Assembly (NCBI GenBank): GCA_964567435.1
Contig: CAZMMQ010000022.1
Location: forward strand, 1-46,357
DNA length: 46,357 bases
Direction of reading: 5' to 3'
Source of the DNA: RFSX01 sp964567435
Lineage (GTDB): Bacteria > Bacteroidota > Bacteroidia > Chitinophagales > Saprospiraceae
Part shown: piece after piece, positions 18,626-26,991 of the stretch
Numbering within the stretch: position 1 is the stretch's first letter
How the letters are laid out: the number at the start of each line of letters is the position of its first letter
The notes under the pieces: model-generated
Told to the model about the DNA's origin: nothing
Seen by the model: the letters and a program-made list of their open reading frames with translations, nothing else
Database searches by the model: none
Translations under genes and position numbers: made by a program

Positions 18626-19084
18626 ATGGCTGAGCACACAAAAGAAATTAAAAACAAAAAAGCAAAATTCGAATATCATTTTCTAACTGGATTCGAAGCT
18701 GGCATGATGCTGAAAGGTACAGAGGTAAAATCCTTGCGAAAGGGAGAAGCCAGCCTTTCAGATGCCTATTGCTATTTTGTAAACGGCGAACTCTTCCTCA
18801 AAAGCATGTATATAGCAGAGTATAGCCACGGTAATATAAATAATCACGAAACACGACGAGACAGAAAATTACTGCTGAAAAAACCTGAACTTAGAAAAAT
18901 AGAAAGACGTATTACTGAAAAAGGAATGACCCTTGTACCATACCGTGTATTCTTTTCCGAAAGGGGTTTTGCTAAAATAGAACTCTTCATGGCCCAAGGT
19001 AAGAAGGCCTACGACAAACGGGATAGTATCAAGGAAAGAGATAACAAAAGAGAATTGGACAGGGTTAAAAAAATGAACTACTGA
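18626..19084 (+). CDS. smpB: SsrA-binding protein
   Basis: SmpB binds tmRNA and delivers it to stalled ribosomes for trans-translation. The 152-residue sequence matches the family from its start: KEIKNKKAKFEYHFLTGFEAGMML.GTEVKSLRKGEASLSDAYC, the central HGNINNHETRRDRKLLL, and a basic C-terminal tail KKAYDKRDSIKERDNKRELDR. The ATG at 18626 begins MAEHTKE, the usual SmpB N-terminus. A GTG at 18617 directly abuts the upstream stop and would add three residues; the ATG was preferred. The tmRNA gene itself was not found in this window. Confidence 0.96.
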   Translation: MAEHTKEIKNKKAKFEYHFLTGFEAGMMLKGTEVKSLRKGEASLSDAYCYFVNGELFLKSMYIAEYSHGNINNHETRRDRKLLLKKPELRKIERRITEKGMTLVPYRVFFSERGFAKIELFMAQGKKAYDKRDSIKERDNKRELDRVKKMNY

Positions 19085-19117
19085 GGATAGCTATATATTC
19101 TCAGGCTAAGGAACAAC

Positions 19118-19564
19118 TTAGACCCTTAGACCAATAATAAATTTCTGTAACTCTTCCTCTTTCTGTGTGCCTATCAGAAACTTCTTGCCGTTCTCCAACT
19201 CTATGGCGAGCCCTTTATTTCCTCTGATATTATAGACAGTGCCATATTTTGTGAATAGCCGAATGCCCCATCCACCCACAAAGCCATAATTGACAACTTT
19301 TGCTTTTTGCATTTCACTCCACTGAAATTCCTTTTTTACAAAAGGAAAGAAACGCATTCGAATACCATTTTTGTCAATTGAGGTCTCGAGTTTCATCATT
19401 AAAAAAAATGCAAAAAGCAAACATACAAACATGACGTGTATAAATAATCCGACCTCAGACTTTGGTTTAAATAATAATGGAAGAACTGCGACAGCTACTA
19501 AAATCAGATAGAGCCACCATTGGTTGAACCTTTGCTCTTCAGTAAATTCAGATCCTAAAATCAT
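19118..19564 (-). CDS. Small membrane protein with a PH-like C-terminal part
   Basis: The 148-residue protein has two membrane segments (about 17-33 and 40-58: LYLILVAVAVLPLLF, IHVMFVCLLFAFFLMM) followed by a cytoplasmic-looking beta-rich part: TSIDKNGIRMRFFPFVKKEFQWSEMQKAKVVNY, ...FTKYGTVYNIRG, ...IELENGKKFLIGTQKEEELQKFI. This arrangement resembles bacterial PH-domain (YdbT/DUF304-like) membrane proteins, where the strands form a PH-like fold. No function is known. It is convergent with smpB, 33 bp apart, without an obvious terminator. Confidence 0.7.
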   Translation of the reverse strand: MILGSEFTEEQRFNQWWLYLILVAVAVLPLLFKPKSEVGLFIHVMFVCLLFAFFLMMKLETSIDKNGIRMRFFPFVKKEFQWSEMQKAKVVNYGFVGGWGIRLFTKYGTVYNIRGNKGLAIELENGKKFLIGTQKEEELQKFIIGLRV

Positions 19565-19705
19565 TTATTCTTATACGTATTAAAACTATCGATAGGGTTA
19601 CCACCAATTAATTGACAATAGGACATCACCCTAAACTTCTATATAAAGTAAAGTTAGTTTGATTTATTCGAATTTCTATAGATGTCTTTTCTATTCAGAT
19701 AGAGG

Positions 19706-21904
19706 TTACCTGAGTCGCAGCTTAAAGCCCATGCCTATCGCCCATTTATTCAGCTCATCTCCGAATGGTCCAACACCTCCATTATCATATAACGTATGAG
19801 CATAAGTGGACCTCAAATAGACAGCAAAATTATCAGAGACATTTCGTTCTGCTCCTATGCTCAGTGACCCTCTGAGTATGTAAGCATTTCTTCTAGTTGT
19901 TATTGAAGGAGCTACATCAGTTACTGGTGGTTGACCAAATAAACCTGATGTGAATTCATTATTATAAAAATCCGGAAGCTGATCAACACAAATCTGTCCT
20001 AAAGGACAAGGTCTGGGAAGATCCATCACCACAGAATCTACTATGTTATACTCAGTTCTCGAAATCAAGTTATTATCCAACCCAACACCACCAAACACAG
20101 ACCATCTGCCATTAGTTATAAAATGGTACTTCACATTTACAGGAGCTGTAATAATATCTAACTTAATCTCTTCGAAGTCCAGAAATCGTAATTGCTTATC
20201 AAATTCATAAGTAAAATCTTCAAATATTGGCTCGTAATTTACTGATGAGTATCCTAGGCCTGTTTCTATCTCCCAATTTTTTCTTTGCCAGCTATGAAGC
20301 ACTTCTAGGCTGTAACCAAACTTCTCATGCATTATATCAGCTAAGCCATCGCGGACTGGTGTAGTGACATAGTAATTGTCTATAGAATTAAATATATGCC
20401 ACCAATTACCTTCATCATTGTATGTCTGCTTCGCTCTGGAGTCATAATATTGGAGGTCTCTTGTCTCTTGCAACTGATTAGGTTCCAAAGAAGTCACTTC
20501 CGAATATAAGCCTCTGCCACCTAACTTGATCAGAGAGGCTAAGGCCATAGGTGTTTCTGGAGAGACAACTTCACGGTCAGTAGTAATTGGTATTGCAACT
20601 GTGCTTGACTCATTTAATACTGCAGTATCAGCACCTAATATATCTGCTTGTCCAACTATAGATGAATTGTCAATCGAACCAAGACTTGCTCCTCCATCTC
20701 CAGGAGAAGTGCTAGATCCATTTGATATGCCAGATGTTGCATTTTCAGTTCTTACATCTGATGCTATATTAATTGTCTGCCTTGTTTGGCTGGTATTGTC
20801 AGCTACTTTGTTAAGAGTAGTATCATCTAGGATATACGCTGATTCTGAATTTTTATTATCGTTCTTTTTATCTATTAAAACTATAGGTTCTGCGGGTAAT
20901 TTATATCCAGTAAGATATTTAAGGTGGTTACCCAACGTGAATGTCATAAGACACACAAACACAATTTCCATTGCTTTGAATGTGAAAATTTGCTTTCTTA
21001 CTAAAGCGATTTTCTCCAGACGATCTTTGAGTTGCAACCAGTGTGTAGAGTTATATCTTCTAGTATAGTTTTGGACAACTTGATTCACTGCTTTATCAAA
21101 ATACCCAGTTGCATATACTGCATCAGACTTTCTCTTTTTGGATAAGAGCATATCCCACTGTGGGGATTTAGAAGTCTGATAACCATCCAACTTTTCTACT
21201 ATGCTTCTATCAAACGCTGTTGTATTCCCGTTTGCAGACTGTTGTCTGGAAACAAAGTTGGACCAATCTGCAGATACGCGAGGCTCATAATTGTCTAATT
21301 TATCCTTGAGTATCTGGTCAAACTGATCAGGCTCATTTTGTGATGAATTATCTCTGTATGACTTGAAAGCATCCCATTGAGGTGTCGCATCAGTCTCATA
21401 GTTGTGCAACTCATCCTGAATTCTGCTATCGAAATCTTGATTGCCTATGTTGGCCTCATAGTTAAGCCTATAAGCTAAGAAAGCCGCCCACGGTGCAATA
21501 CCTGCTGCTCGGTGCAGCTCTACTTTTTCTCTGACTTTCTGATCGAAATTAACAGTAGCCTTATGTGTTTGGTAATTTGATTTGAAATCTTGGAATGCTG
21601 ACCAGTCTGGCGTCTTGCTCGTGGTGTGATTATCCAACTTAGGTTTGACCTGATCATCAAAGAAATTAATATCTTCCTCAAGACGAACAACTTCTCGCTT
21701 TGCCAAAAAGGCGGACCACTGAGGTGATGAATCAGATTGATATTGTTGCAACTTAGTACGCATATCCAACTCAGTCTGTGATAAGGATTCTGCATCTTGA
21801 GCGAGCTTATAAGCCGCCTTAAACTGATCCCAGTCAGGTTGAACATCTGGCTTATAATCTGCCAGCCTTTGTTTGATAATATGTTCTAGTTGCTTATCGC
21901 TCAT
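19706..21904 (-). CDS. Putative anti-sigma-like membrane protein with eight tandem W-repeats and a barrel-like C-terminus
   Basis: The 732-residue protein (ATG at 21904, MSDKQLEHI; an upstream TTG would lengthen it slightly) starts 11 bp inside the end of the ECF sigma gene. Residues 1-300 are eight tandem repeats of 36-39 residues with pattern FD..v...L..Y......P.W..F; the invariant tryptophans are W25, 63, 101, 139, 177, 214, 250 and 289. A basic segment and one hydrophobic helix follow (about 311-329, AMEIVFVCLMTFTLGN), then a Ser/Thr/Asn-rich linker and, from ~500 to the end, amphipathic beta strands ending GMGFKLRLR, resembling porin-like outer-membrane barrels. Single copies of the W-motif occur at the start of sigma-linked membrane proteins in Bacteroidota; eight in a row is unusual. 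Sigma-factor binding is inferred from the gene order. Confidence 0.7.
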   Translation of the reverse strand: MSDKQLEHIIKQRLADYKPDVQPDWDQFKAAYKLAQDAESLSQTELDMRTKLQQYQSDSSPQWSAFLAKREVVRLEEDINFFDDQVKPKLDNHTTSKTPDWSAFQDFKSNYQTHKATVNFDQKVREKVELHRAAGIAPWAAFLAYRLNYEANIGNQDFDSRIQDELHNYETDATPQWDAFKSYRDNSSQNEPDQFDQILKDKLDNYEPRVSADWSNFVSRQQSANGNTTAFDRSIVEKLDGYQTSKSPQWDMLLSKKRKSDAVYATGYFDKAVNQVVQNYTRRYNSTHWLQLKDRLEKIALVRKQIFTFKAMEIVFVCLMTFTLGNHLKYLTGYKLPAEPIVLIDKKNDNKNSESAYILDDTTLNKVADNTSQTRQTINIASDVRTENATSGISNGSSTSPGDGGASLGSIDNSSIVGQADILGADTAVLNESSTVAIPITTDREVVSPETPMALASLIKLGGRGLYSEVTSLEPNQLQETRDLQYYDSRAKQTYNDEGNWWHIFNSIDNYYVTTPVRDGLADIMHEKFGYSLEVLHSWQRKNWEIETGLGYSSVNYEPIFEDFTYEFDKQLRFLDFEEIKLDIITAPVNVKYHFITNGRWSVFGGVGLDNNLISRTEYNIVDSVVMDLPRPCPLGQICVDQLPDFYNNEFTSGLFGQPPVTDVAPSITTRRNAYILRGSLSIGAERNVSDNFAVYLRSTYAHTLYDNGGVGPFGDELNKWAIGMGFKLRLR
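19706..21904 (-). repeat. Eight tandem ~38-codon repeats (21904 down to about 21000)
   Basis: Within the gene, residues 1-300 (approximately bases 21904 to 21005) are built of eight copies of a ~114-bp unit. At the DNA level the copies have diverged; the repeat is clear only in protein. The Trp spacing is 38, 38, 38, 38, 37, 36 and 39 residues. Confidence 0.85.
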
Positions 21905-22457
21905 TGATATTCCCTGTGGCAATAAGGATTTGTTTTAATTTGGTTCTAGCTTTCACAAGATTAGATCTTGATGTACTCTCAGTTATATCTAATTTCTCAG
22001 CAACCTCTCTATGGGAGAATCCTTCTATGACATACAAATTGAATACCGCTCTGTAGGCTGGTGATAATTTTTGTAATGCCGATATAATTTCATCCGCTGT
22101 TAATTGGCTGATGACATCTGGATCATTATTCGTCACTCCCCTGGCATTATCTATGTCTTCTGTTCTTCTTCTTGCCTTTTTTCTGTAATAATCTATGGAG
22201 GTATTGACCATGATCCGTCTTATCCAGGCGGTAAGAGATGTGCCTACTGTGTATTTACTAATATGCCTGAAAATCTTAATGAATCCTTCATGCAAAATAT
22301 CTAGTGCTTCCTCCTCATCTACAGCATACCTTAGGCATACTGGATACATTGTAGAGTAGTATGACTCATACAACTGTTTTTGTGCCCATTCTTCTTCACG
22401 AACACAAGCTTGTATGAACTCTTTTTCATCCCCCTTGATAGATAGAATTGCTTCCAT
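21894..22457 (-). CDS. ECF (sigma-70 family) RNA polymerase sigma factor
   Basis: The 187-residue protein has a sigma2 region (QLYESYYSTMYPVCLRYAVDEEEALDILHEGFIKIFRHISKY, with TAWIRRIMVNTSIDYYRKKARR at the DNA-melting part) and a sigma4 helix-turn-helix (GFSHREVAEKLDITESTSRSNLVKARTKLKQIL). No sigma1 or sigma3 is present, as expected for the ECF class. It overlaps the eight-repeat membrane protein gene by 11 bp, so the two are translationally coupled. ECF factors are usually held by a neighbouring membrane anti-sigma protein, and that gene position fits. Region 2.1 begins about 12 residues after the start ATG at 22457, which supports the start. Confidence 0.92.
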   Translation of the reverse strand: MEAILSIKGDEKEFIQACVREEEWAQKQLYESYYSTMYPVCLRYAVDEEEALDILHEGFIKIFRHISKYTVGTSLTAWIRRIMVNTSIDYYRKKARRRTEDIDNARGVTNNDPDVISQLTADEIISALQKLSPAYRAVFNLYVIEGFSHREVAEKLDITESTSRSNLVKARTKLKQILIATGNINER

Positions 22458-22834
22458 ATATATTATTTCTAAATGAATCGAAGTGTAAAAATCACAAGAT
22501 AAGTAGTTGCAGCATTAATTGAACGCCAAAATCCTCTGTTTTGCTGCTTCAAATAGACCAAAATTCTAGCTTTTATCTACTCACGCTGCCTTCCAATTTT
22601 TGCTCTTCCATAACTCGATTCGTAGCGCTCCAGTAAAAACATAATTATGGGGTTTAAAAAACTGATTTTCTTTTAATTACATATTGCAGTATATTCATAT
22701 ATGATAGTTTCACCAATATTTAAACAATGAATTTGCACCATAATTAGGGGCTAGAATAAAATAGCATATAGCATACACTCTGTGTCTTTCAGCTTTACAC
22801 AGGTATGGAAAGTAGAAGTAGCGGATAGTAATGG
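22458..22834. other. 377-bp region upstream of the sigma factor and adhesin remnant
   Basis: The left part must hold the sigma factor promoter; no exact TAnnTTTG box was found. From 22755 a second reading frame carries part of a degraded adhesin repeat (see the pseudogene entry). Nothing else is visible. Confidence 0.4.
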
Positions 22835-23425
22835 ATGCAGCCACATGATACATATACAATAGCTATTGATCCGCAATTGCAAGTTGTCCATAGAGTTGTG
22901 ATACTTTGTTCTGGTGATCTACACGGGCAGGAACCAGGAGTCAATACTTTCATAGCCACTGATGAACATGGTTGCACCTATACAGAAATACTAACTATAG
23001 TAGAACTACCCCAAACGCCAGACATAGTAGAACAGATTACTATTCGAGAAAATCAACTTCCTTATGAATGGAATAATCAGCTTTACACAGCAGCAGGTAG
23101 TTATACAAATTTCTTGTCAGATTCAAATGGCTGTGGCTATCAGGAAACTTTAGTGCTCACAGTAATTAGTGCACCTAGACCAACGCCAGGTCCTCGACCT
23201 AGTTATTTTGCCTATCCTAACCCAGCTCAGAATATTCTTTTTGTGAACTCTGAGACGAGCCAAAACTTGAAGATGATAGACCACTTAGGCAGAATCGTCA
23301 TAGATACAAATCTTCATCCTGGTCTCAATTCCTTAAATACATCATCCATGACCAATGGTATGTATCTGATGAAATTATCGAATGGCGACGAAATACAAAC
23401 AGAAAGAGTATTGGTACAGAATTAA
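22755..23425 (+). pseudogene. Remnant of a T9SS adhesin (3' end only, frameshifted)
   Basis: The open frame from ATG 22835 (196 residues) has no signal peptide but contains two repeat-like modules (ICSGD...-type LCSGDLHGQEPGVNTFIATDE and ITIRENQLPYEWNNQLYTA, each with a GC(T/G)Y turn) and a full T9SS sorting domain (FAYPNPAQNILFVN ... RVLVQN). Two stop codons in this frame lie directly upstream (22826-22831). In another frame, 22785-22858 reads VWKVEVADSNGCSHMIHIQ then a stop, which looks like the end of a SprB-type repeat. The simplest view is a large adhesin gene that lost its 5' part and then shifted frame. No credible start or ribosome site was seen. Expression is doubtful, although the terminator after it is intact. 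Confidence 0.65.
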
Positions 23426-23490
23426 ACATATGAGCTGGCCCTATCTTTTATAAGAAGGGTATTCTTAAAAAATAACTCCAACCACCAAAA

Positions 23491-23528
23491 AGCAATAGTA
23501 GAGTCATCTCTGCTATTGCTTTTTTTTG
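23491..23528 (+). terminator. Strong rho-independent terminator after the adhesin remnant
   Basis: AGCAATAG and CTATTGCT form an 8-bp stem, extended after one mismatch by AGAG/CTCT around loop TCAT, and followed by eight T. An A-run precedes it. Confidence 0.93.
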
Positions 23529-23606
23529 TCTTTTACCTTAGTCCCAGCCTTATTAACTACTATATTATCCAATAGCTGGACAACTCAGCAAGAACACTAA
23601 GTACCT

Positions 23607-23634
23607 ATCTGACACGTTACTTAACTGGTCAGAT
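23607..23634. promoter_or_regulatory. 28-bp dyad upstream of parC
   Basis: Outer arms ATCTGAC (23607-23613) and GTCAGAT (23628-23634) are perfect, and inner arms GTTA/TAAC (23616-23625) are perfect around CT; only two base pairs in between mismatch. It lies 86 bp before the parC promoter element, with no T-run, so an operator is more likely than a terminator. Confidence 0.35.
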
Positions 23635-23719
23635 GATGGCCTTCTTTCCTGAATTCCTTTTCTTTATAACATTCCAAAAATCATCACTAATATTTACTTC
23701 CAAAAACCTCACTAAATTT

Positions 23720-23727
23720 TATATTTG
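23720..23727 (+). promoter_or_regulatory. parC promoter -7 element
   Basis: TATATTTG matches the Bacteroidota -7 consensus TAnnTTTG exactly, 40 bp before the ATG at 23768. No clear TTG was found at the usual -33 position, which lowers confidence. Confidence 0.5.
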
Positions 23728-23767
23728 CAACATTATCAGTCTACTAGACATTATCAATTAAGCATAT

Positions 23768-26491
23768 ATGAGTAAAGTAACGTCCATTTCACTCAAGAAG
23801 AAAGGCGGTGGTTCAGGACTCGAGGGGATGTATCAAGAGTACTTTCTTGACTATGCCTCTTATGTTATCCTGGAAAGAGCTGTCCCTGCGATAGAGGACG
23901 GCCTTAAGCCTGTACAGAGGAGGATACTACATAGTATGCGCAGAATGGATGATGGTCGATATCACAAAGTGGCCAATATCATAGGTCAGACCATGCAATA
24001 CCACCCTCATGGTGACGCCGCAATAGGAGCCGCTTTGGTAAATTTAGGTCAGAAGGACTTACTCATAGATACACAAGGGAACTGGGGAGATTATAGGACA
24101 GGAGATTCCGCTGCCGCAAGTAGATATATAGAAGCAAGGCTGACAAAATTTGCCAATCATGTAGCTTTCAATCCTCAGACTACAGAGTGGCAACTCTCTT
24201 ATGATGGTCGTAATAAGGAGCCTATCTCGTTACCTATGAAGTTCCCTCTTGTACTAGCACAAGGTGTGGAGGGTATAGCGGTAGGTCTGGCCACAAAGAT
24301 TCTACCACATAACTTTATAGAACTCATTAAAGGGTCTATCAAGATTCTGCAAGGCAAGCGGGTCAAAATTTATCCCGATTTTCCCACAGGAGGACAGATA
24401 GATGTATCAGATTATAATTCAGGAAAGAGAGGCGGCAAAGTAAAGGTCCGTGCCAAAATAGAGCAGCGTGACAAAAAGACCTTAGCCATAACAGAGTTGC
24501 CCTATGGTGTCACTACGCATAGCATCATTGATAGCATCCTAAAGGCTAATGACAAGGGGAAGATTCAGATAAAGAAGATTACGGATAATACGGCGGCAGA
24601 CGTAGAGATTATCTTAGAATTGCCATCTGGTGTATCTCCAGATCAGATGATGGATGCCCTCTTCGCTTTTACAAATTGTGAGGTTTCTATATCTCCTAAT
24701 GCCGTGGTCATTATAAATAAAAAACCACATTTTCTAGGCGTAGAGGAATTGCTTACAATCTCTACTGAAAACACTAAAGCGCTGCTCAAACTAGAGTTAC
24801 AGATTAAGCAGCGAGAATTAGAAGAGAAATGGCACAATGTCAGTCTGGAGAAAATCTTTATAGAGAATAGAATATATAGAGATATAGAGGAAGCCGAGTC
24901 TTACGAGGAGGCGCTCAAACTCATAAAGAAAGGCCTAAAGAAATATGTCAGTACGCCATCTGACAAAGCAAAGAAAGCGGACAAACGCATCAAGCTAAAA
25001 AGAGATATCACACATGATGACCTGGTCAGATTATCAGAGATTAAAATCAAAAAGATATCTAAGTACAACAAATTCAAAACTGAAGAACTACTCCAAAGCA
25101 TAGAGGATGAACTCAAACAAGTCAAGCATGACCTCAAACATCTAACGGAGTTCGCCATTGCCTACTTCGAGGATTTGCTGGAAAAATATGGGGCTGGCAA
25201 GGAAAGAAAAACAGAAATAAAGCAGTTAGAAACCATAAAAGCGGTCACTGTCGTCGCTAAAAACGCTAAGCTATATGTGGACCGTAAGGAGGGCTTTATA
25301 GGGACCAGCCTTAAGAAAGAAGAGTTTGTAACGGAATGTTCGGATATAGACAACATCATAGCACTCACCAAGCAAGGTACGATGAAGGTCGTCCGCATCG
25401 GCGACAAGGTATTTGTAGGTAAAAATGTCTTGCATACTGGTGTATGGAAGAAAGGGGATGACCGGACCACTTACAATATGATATATCTAGATGCCAAGAC
25501 TGGCAAAGCAATGGCCAAGCGATTTAATGTGACAGCCATAACCAGAGACAAGGAGTATGATCTCACTACGGCAGTCAAGGGTAATAAGGTATATTATCTA
25601 GGTGTCCAACCAAACGGAGAATCTGAACTGGTACAGATACAACTCACTGCTGGATGCAAGGCACATAAGAAGACTTTCGATTTTGATTTTTCGACTTTAG
25701 AAATAAAAGGCAGGGGTAGCAAAGGAAATATTGTCACCAAGTATCCTATAAGAAAGGTGTCTCAATTAGAAGTAGGAGAATCTACAATAGGCGCCGTGAA
25801 GCTCTGGATAGACCAAGCCAGTGGCAGAATCAATAAGGATGAAAGAGGAAAGTTTCTAGGAAAATTTGACACAGGCGACCTCCTGATTGCTTTGTACAAG
25901 AATGGCACTTATGTTATATCAGAGGCAGATATGAATAAGAAGTTTGACCCGGAAAAGCTGATCGACATAGATAAACTATATCTGGAGACAGTGATTTCTT
26001 GTGTGTATTTTGAGGGCGGCAAAGGCTGGACTATGGTCAAACGATTTGAGATCGAAACTCAGACTTTAGACCAACCATTCAAATTTATCTCAGAGGCAGC
26101 AGGTTCTAAGATGTACTATGGCACACTTCAGGAAGAGCCAGTTGTTAGATTCAGTTACAGAAAGAATAAGGAAAAGCATGACGAGGTGCTCAAACTAGAA
26201 GAGTTTATAGAAGTGAAGGGATGGAAAGCCATAGGCAACAAGTTGGGTGACTACAAAATCTTGAAAATAGAGGATGCTGGCAGCAATACTGACCCAGATG
26301 TAGAAATAATTACTGAAGAATCCGAGACTTCTGGCTCATCATCACGTCCAAAGTCTAACTCTACCAGAGGTACAAAGAGTGGTTCTGGAAATAAAAAGAG
26401 TACAACCAAGAAGAAAAAAGCTCCAACAAAAGGCAAAAAAGGAAATTCTGACCCTCTCCAAGCAGGAGATATCATAGAATTTGATTTCTGA
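23768..26491 (+). CDS. parC: DNA topoisomerase IV subunit A
   Basis: The 907-residue protein cuts and rejoins DNA in the A2B2 topoisomerase IV complex that separates daughter chromosomes. The breakage domain is clear: YFLDYASYVILERAVPAIEDGLKPVQRRIL (25-54), the winged-helix HPHGDAA (79-85), and the catalytic tyrosine Y120 in SAAASRYIEARL. A tower, coiled coil (about 345-475, K/E-rich) and the beta-pinwheel C-terminal domain follow, and the last ~80 residues are a Ser/Lys-rich tail (KKSTTKKKKAPTKGKKGN) ending LQAGDIIEFDF. The GyrA-box QRRGGRG is not seen, which favours ParC over GyrA. The partner subunit gene parE is not adjacent. Residues equivalent to the quinolone-contacting Ser and Asp/Glu are alanines. 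Confidence 0.92.
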   Translation: MSKVTSISLKKKGGGSGLEGMYQEYFLDYASYVILERAVPAIEDGLKPVQRRILHSMRRMDDGRYHKVANIIGQTMQYHPHGDAAIGAALVNLGQKDLLIDTQGNWGDYRTGDSAAASRYIEARLTKFANHVAFNPQTTEWQLSYDGRNKEPISLPMKFPLVLAQGVEGIAVGLATKILPHNFIELIKGSIKILQGKRVKIYPDFPTGGQIDVSDYNSGKRGGKVKVRAKIEQRDKKTLAITELPYGVTTHSIIDSILKANDKGKIQIKKITDNTAADVEIILELPSGVSPDQMMDALFAFTNCEVSISPNAVVIINKKPHFLGVEELLTISTENTKALLKLELQIKQRELEEKWHNVSLEKIFIENRIYRDIEEAESYEEALKLIKKGLKKYVSTPSDKAKKADKRIKLKRDITHDDLVRLSEIKIKKISKYNKFKTEELLQSIEDELKQVKHDLKHLTEFAIAYFEDLLEKYGAGKERKTEIKQLETIKAVTVVAKNAKLYVDRKEGFIGTSLKKEEFVTECSDIDNIIALTKQGTMKVVRIGDKVFVGKNVLHTGVWKKGDDRTTYNMIYLDAKTGKAMAKRFNVTAITRDKEYDLTTAVKGNKVYYLGVQPNGESELVQIQLTAGCKAHKKTFDFDFSTLEIKGRGSKGNIVTKYPIRKVSQLEVGESTIGAVKLWIDQASGRINKDERGKFLGKFDTGDLLIALYKNGTYVISEADMNKKFDPEKLIDIDKLYLETVISCVYFEGGKGWTMVKRFEIETQTLDQPFKFISEAAGSKMYYGTLQEEPVVRFSYRKNKEKHDEVLKLEEFIEVKGWKAIGNKLGDYKILKIEDAGSNTDPDVEIITEESETSGSSSRPKSNSTRGTKSGSGNKKSTTKKKKAPTKGKKGNSDPLQAGDIIEFDF

Positions 26492-26531
26492 TTGGATAGT
26501 TATTCACTAATTTTGAGCAAAACTAACTAAC

Positions 26532-26621
26532 ATGTCTACATTGTTTTTCTTTGGAGTATCATCTGCAATTGTAGTAGCACTTATTTTCATCCTTAATGAA
26601 GAAGGAGAATTCGATAAGTAA
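26532..26621 (+). CDS. Possible 29-residue single-span membrane peptide
   Basis: ATG at 26532 to TAA at 26621 encodes a short peptide: hydrophobic residues 3-20 (LFFFGVSSAIVVALIFIL) then an acidic tail NEEGEFDK. This is the shape of many bacterial small membrane proteins. It starts 40 bp after parC, so it could be read from the parC transcript. No homology is claimed, and the coding status is uncertain. Confidence 0.35.
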   Translation: MSTLFFFGVSSAIVVALIFILNEEGEFDK

Positions 26622-26632
26622 GGGTCCCTTTC

Positions 26633-26989
26633 TTATTTTTTAAGTAGAAGGACATTTTCCAAGCGTCCTTGCCTGTTCATTTCCATGGACAGAGAGTCTT
26701 TAGTCAACTGTGTCAACTTGACATTTATCTCTGTGGCCTCTGCGCCTTTTGCATATAGGTAATCACCTGATAGGTAATAGGTGCCTTTATCTTTTTCTGA
26801 ACCATAATCCACAGTGTACTTCTTATCGGCGTCGAAAGTGAAATCCATCTTTTGATTAATCGCCTCTCCATTTGATGCAATCTTCCATGTATGTACCTTC
26901 CACTCTCCGACTAAAAGGGCTTCGTCATATGATGAATTTTTACATGCTGCGATAGATAGCAATAAAACTAAAACGACTAAGTTTTTCAT
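26633..26989 (-). CDS. Lipocalin-like lipoprotein
   Basis: The 118-residue protein has a lipoprotein signal (LLLSIAAC, Cys16) and a short beta-rich body: LVGEWKVHTWKI (first strand with the lipocalin-type GxW), FTFDADKKYTVDYG, KGTYYLSGDYLYAK and SLSMEMNR. This pattern is common to the lipocalin-like / META-type small lipoproteins of Bacteroidota. The ligand is unknown. Its start is two bases after the patatin stop codon, so both genes are surely one operon, with the phospholipase first. Confidence 0.8.
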   Translation of the reverse strand: MKNLVVLVLLLSIAACKNSSYDEALLVGEWKVHTWKIASNGEAINQKMDFTFDADKKYTVDYGSEKDKGTYYLSGDYLYAKGAEATEINVKLTQLTKDSLSMEMNRQGRLENVLLLKK

Positions 26990-26991
26990 AA

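Larger units (their letters stand above)
23426..23767. other. 342-bp gap holding a terminator, a dyad and the parC promoter
   Basis: No gene was found. From left to right it contains the rho-independent terminator (23491-23528), the 28-bp dyad (23607-23634) and the TATATTTG promoter element (23720-23727). Confidence 0.6.

Noticed and set aside
20526..21068. A 180-codon rightward reading frame inside the eight-repeat gene
   Set aside because: It is antisense to a gene with clear repeats and a membrane segment, has no recognisable domain, and starts without a promoter or ribosome site; long antisense frames arise by codon bias.
25162..25470. Leftward reading frame within parC
   Set aside because: Antisense to a well-conserved gene, with low-complexity Ser/Leu-rich composition and no family features.
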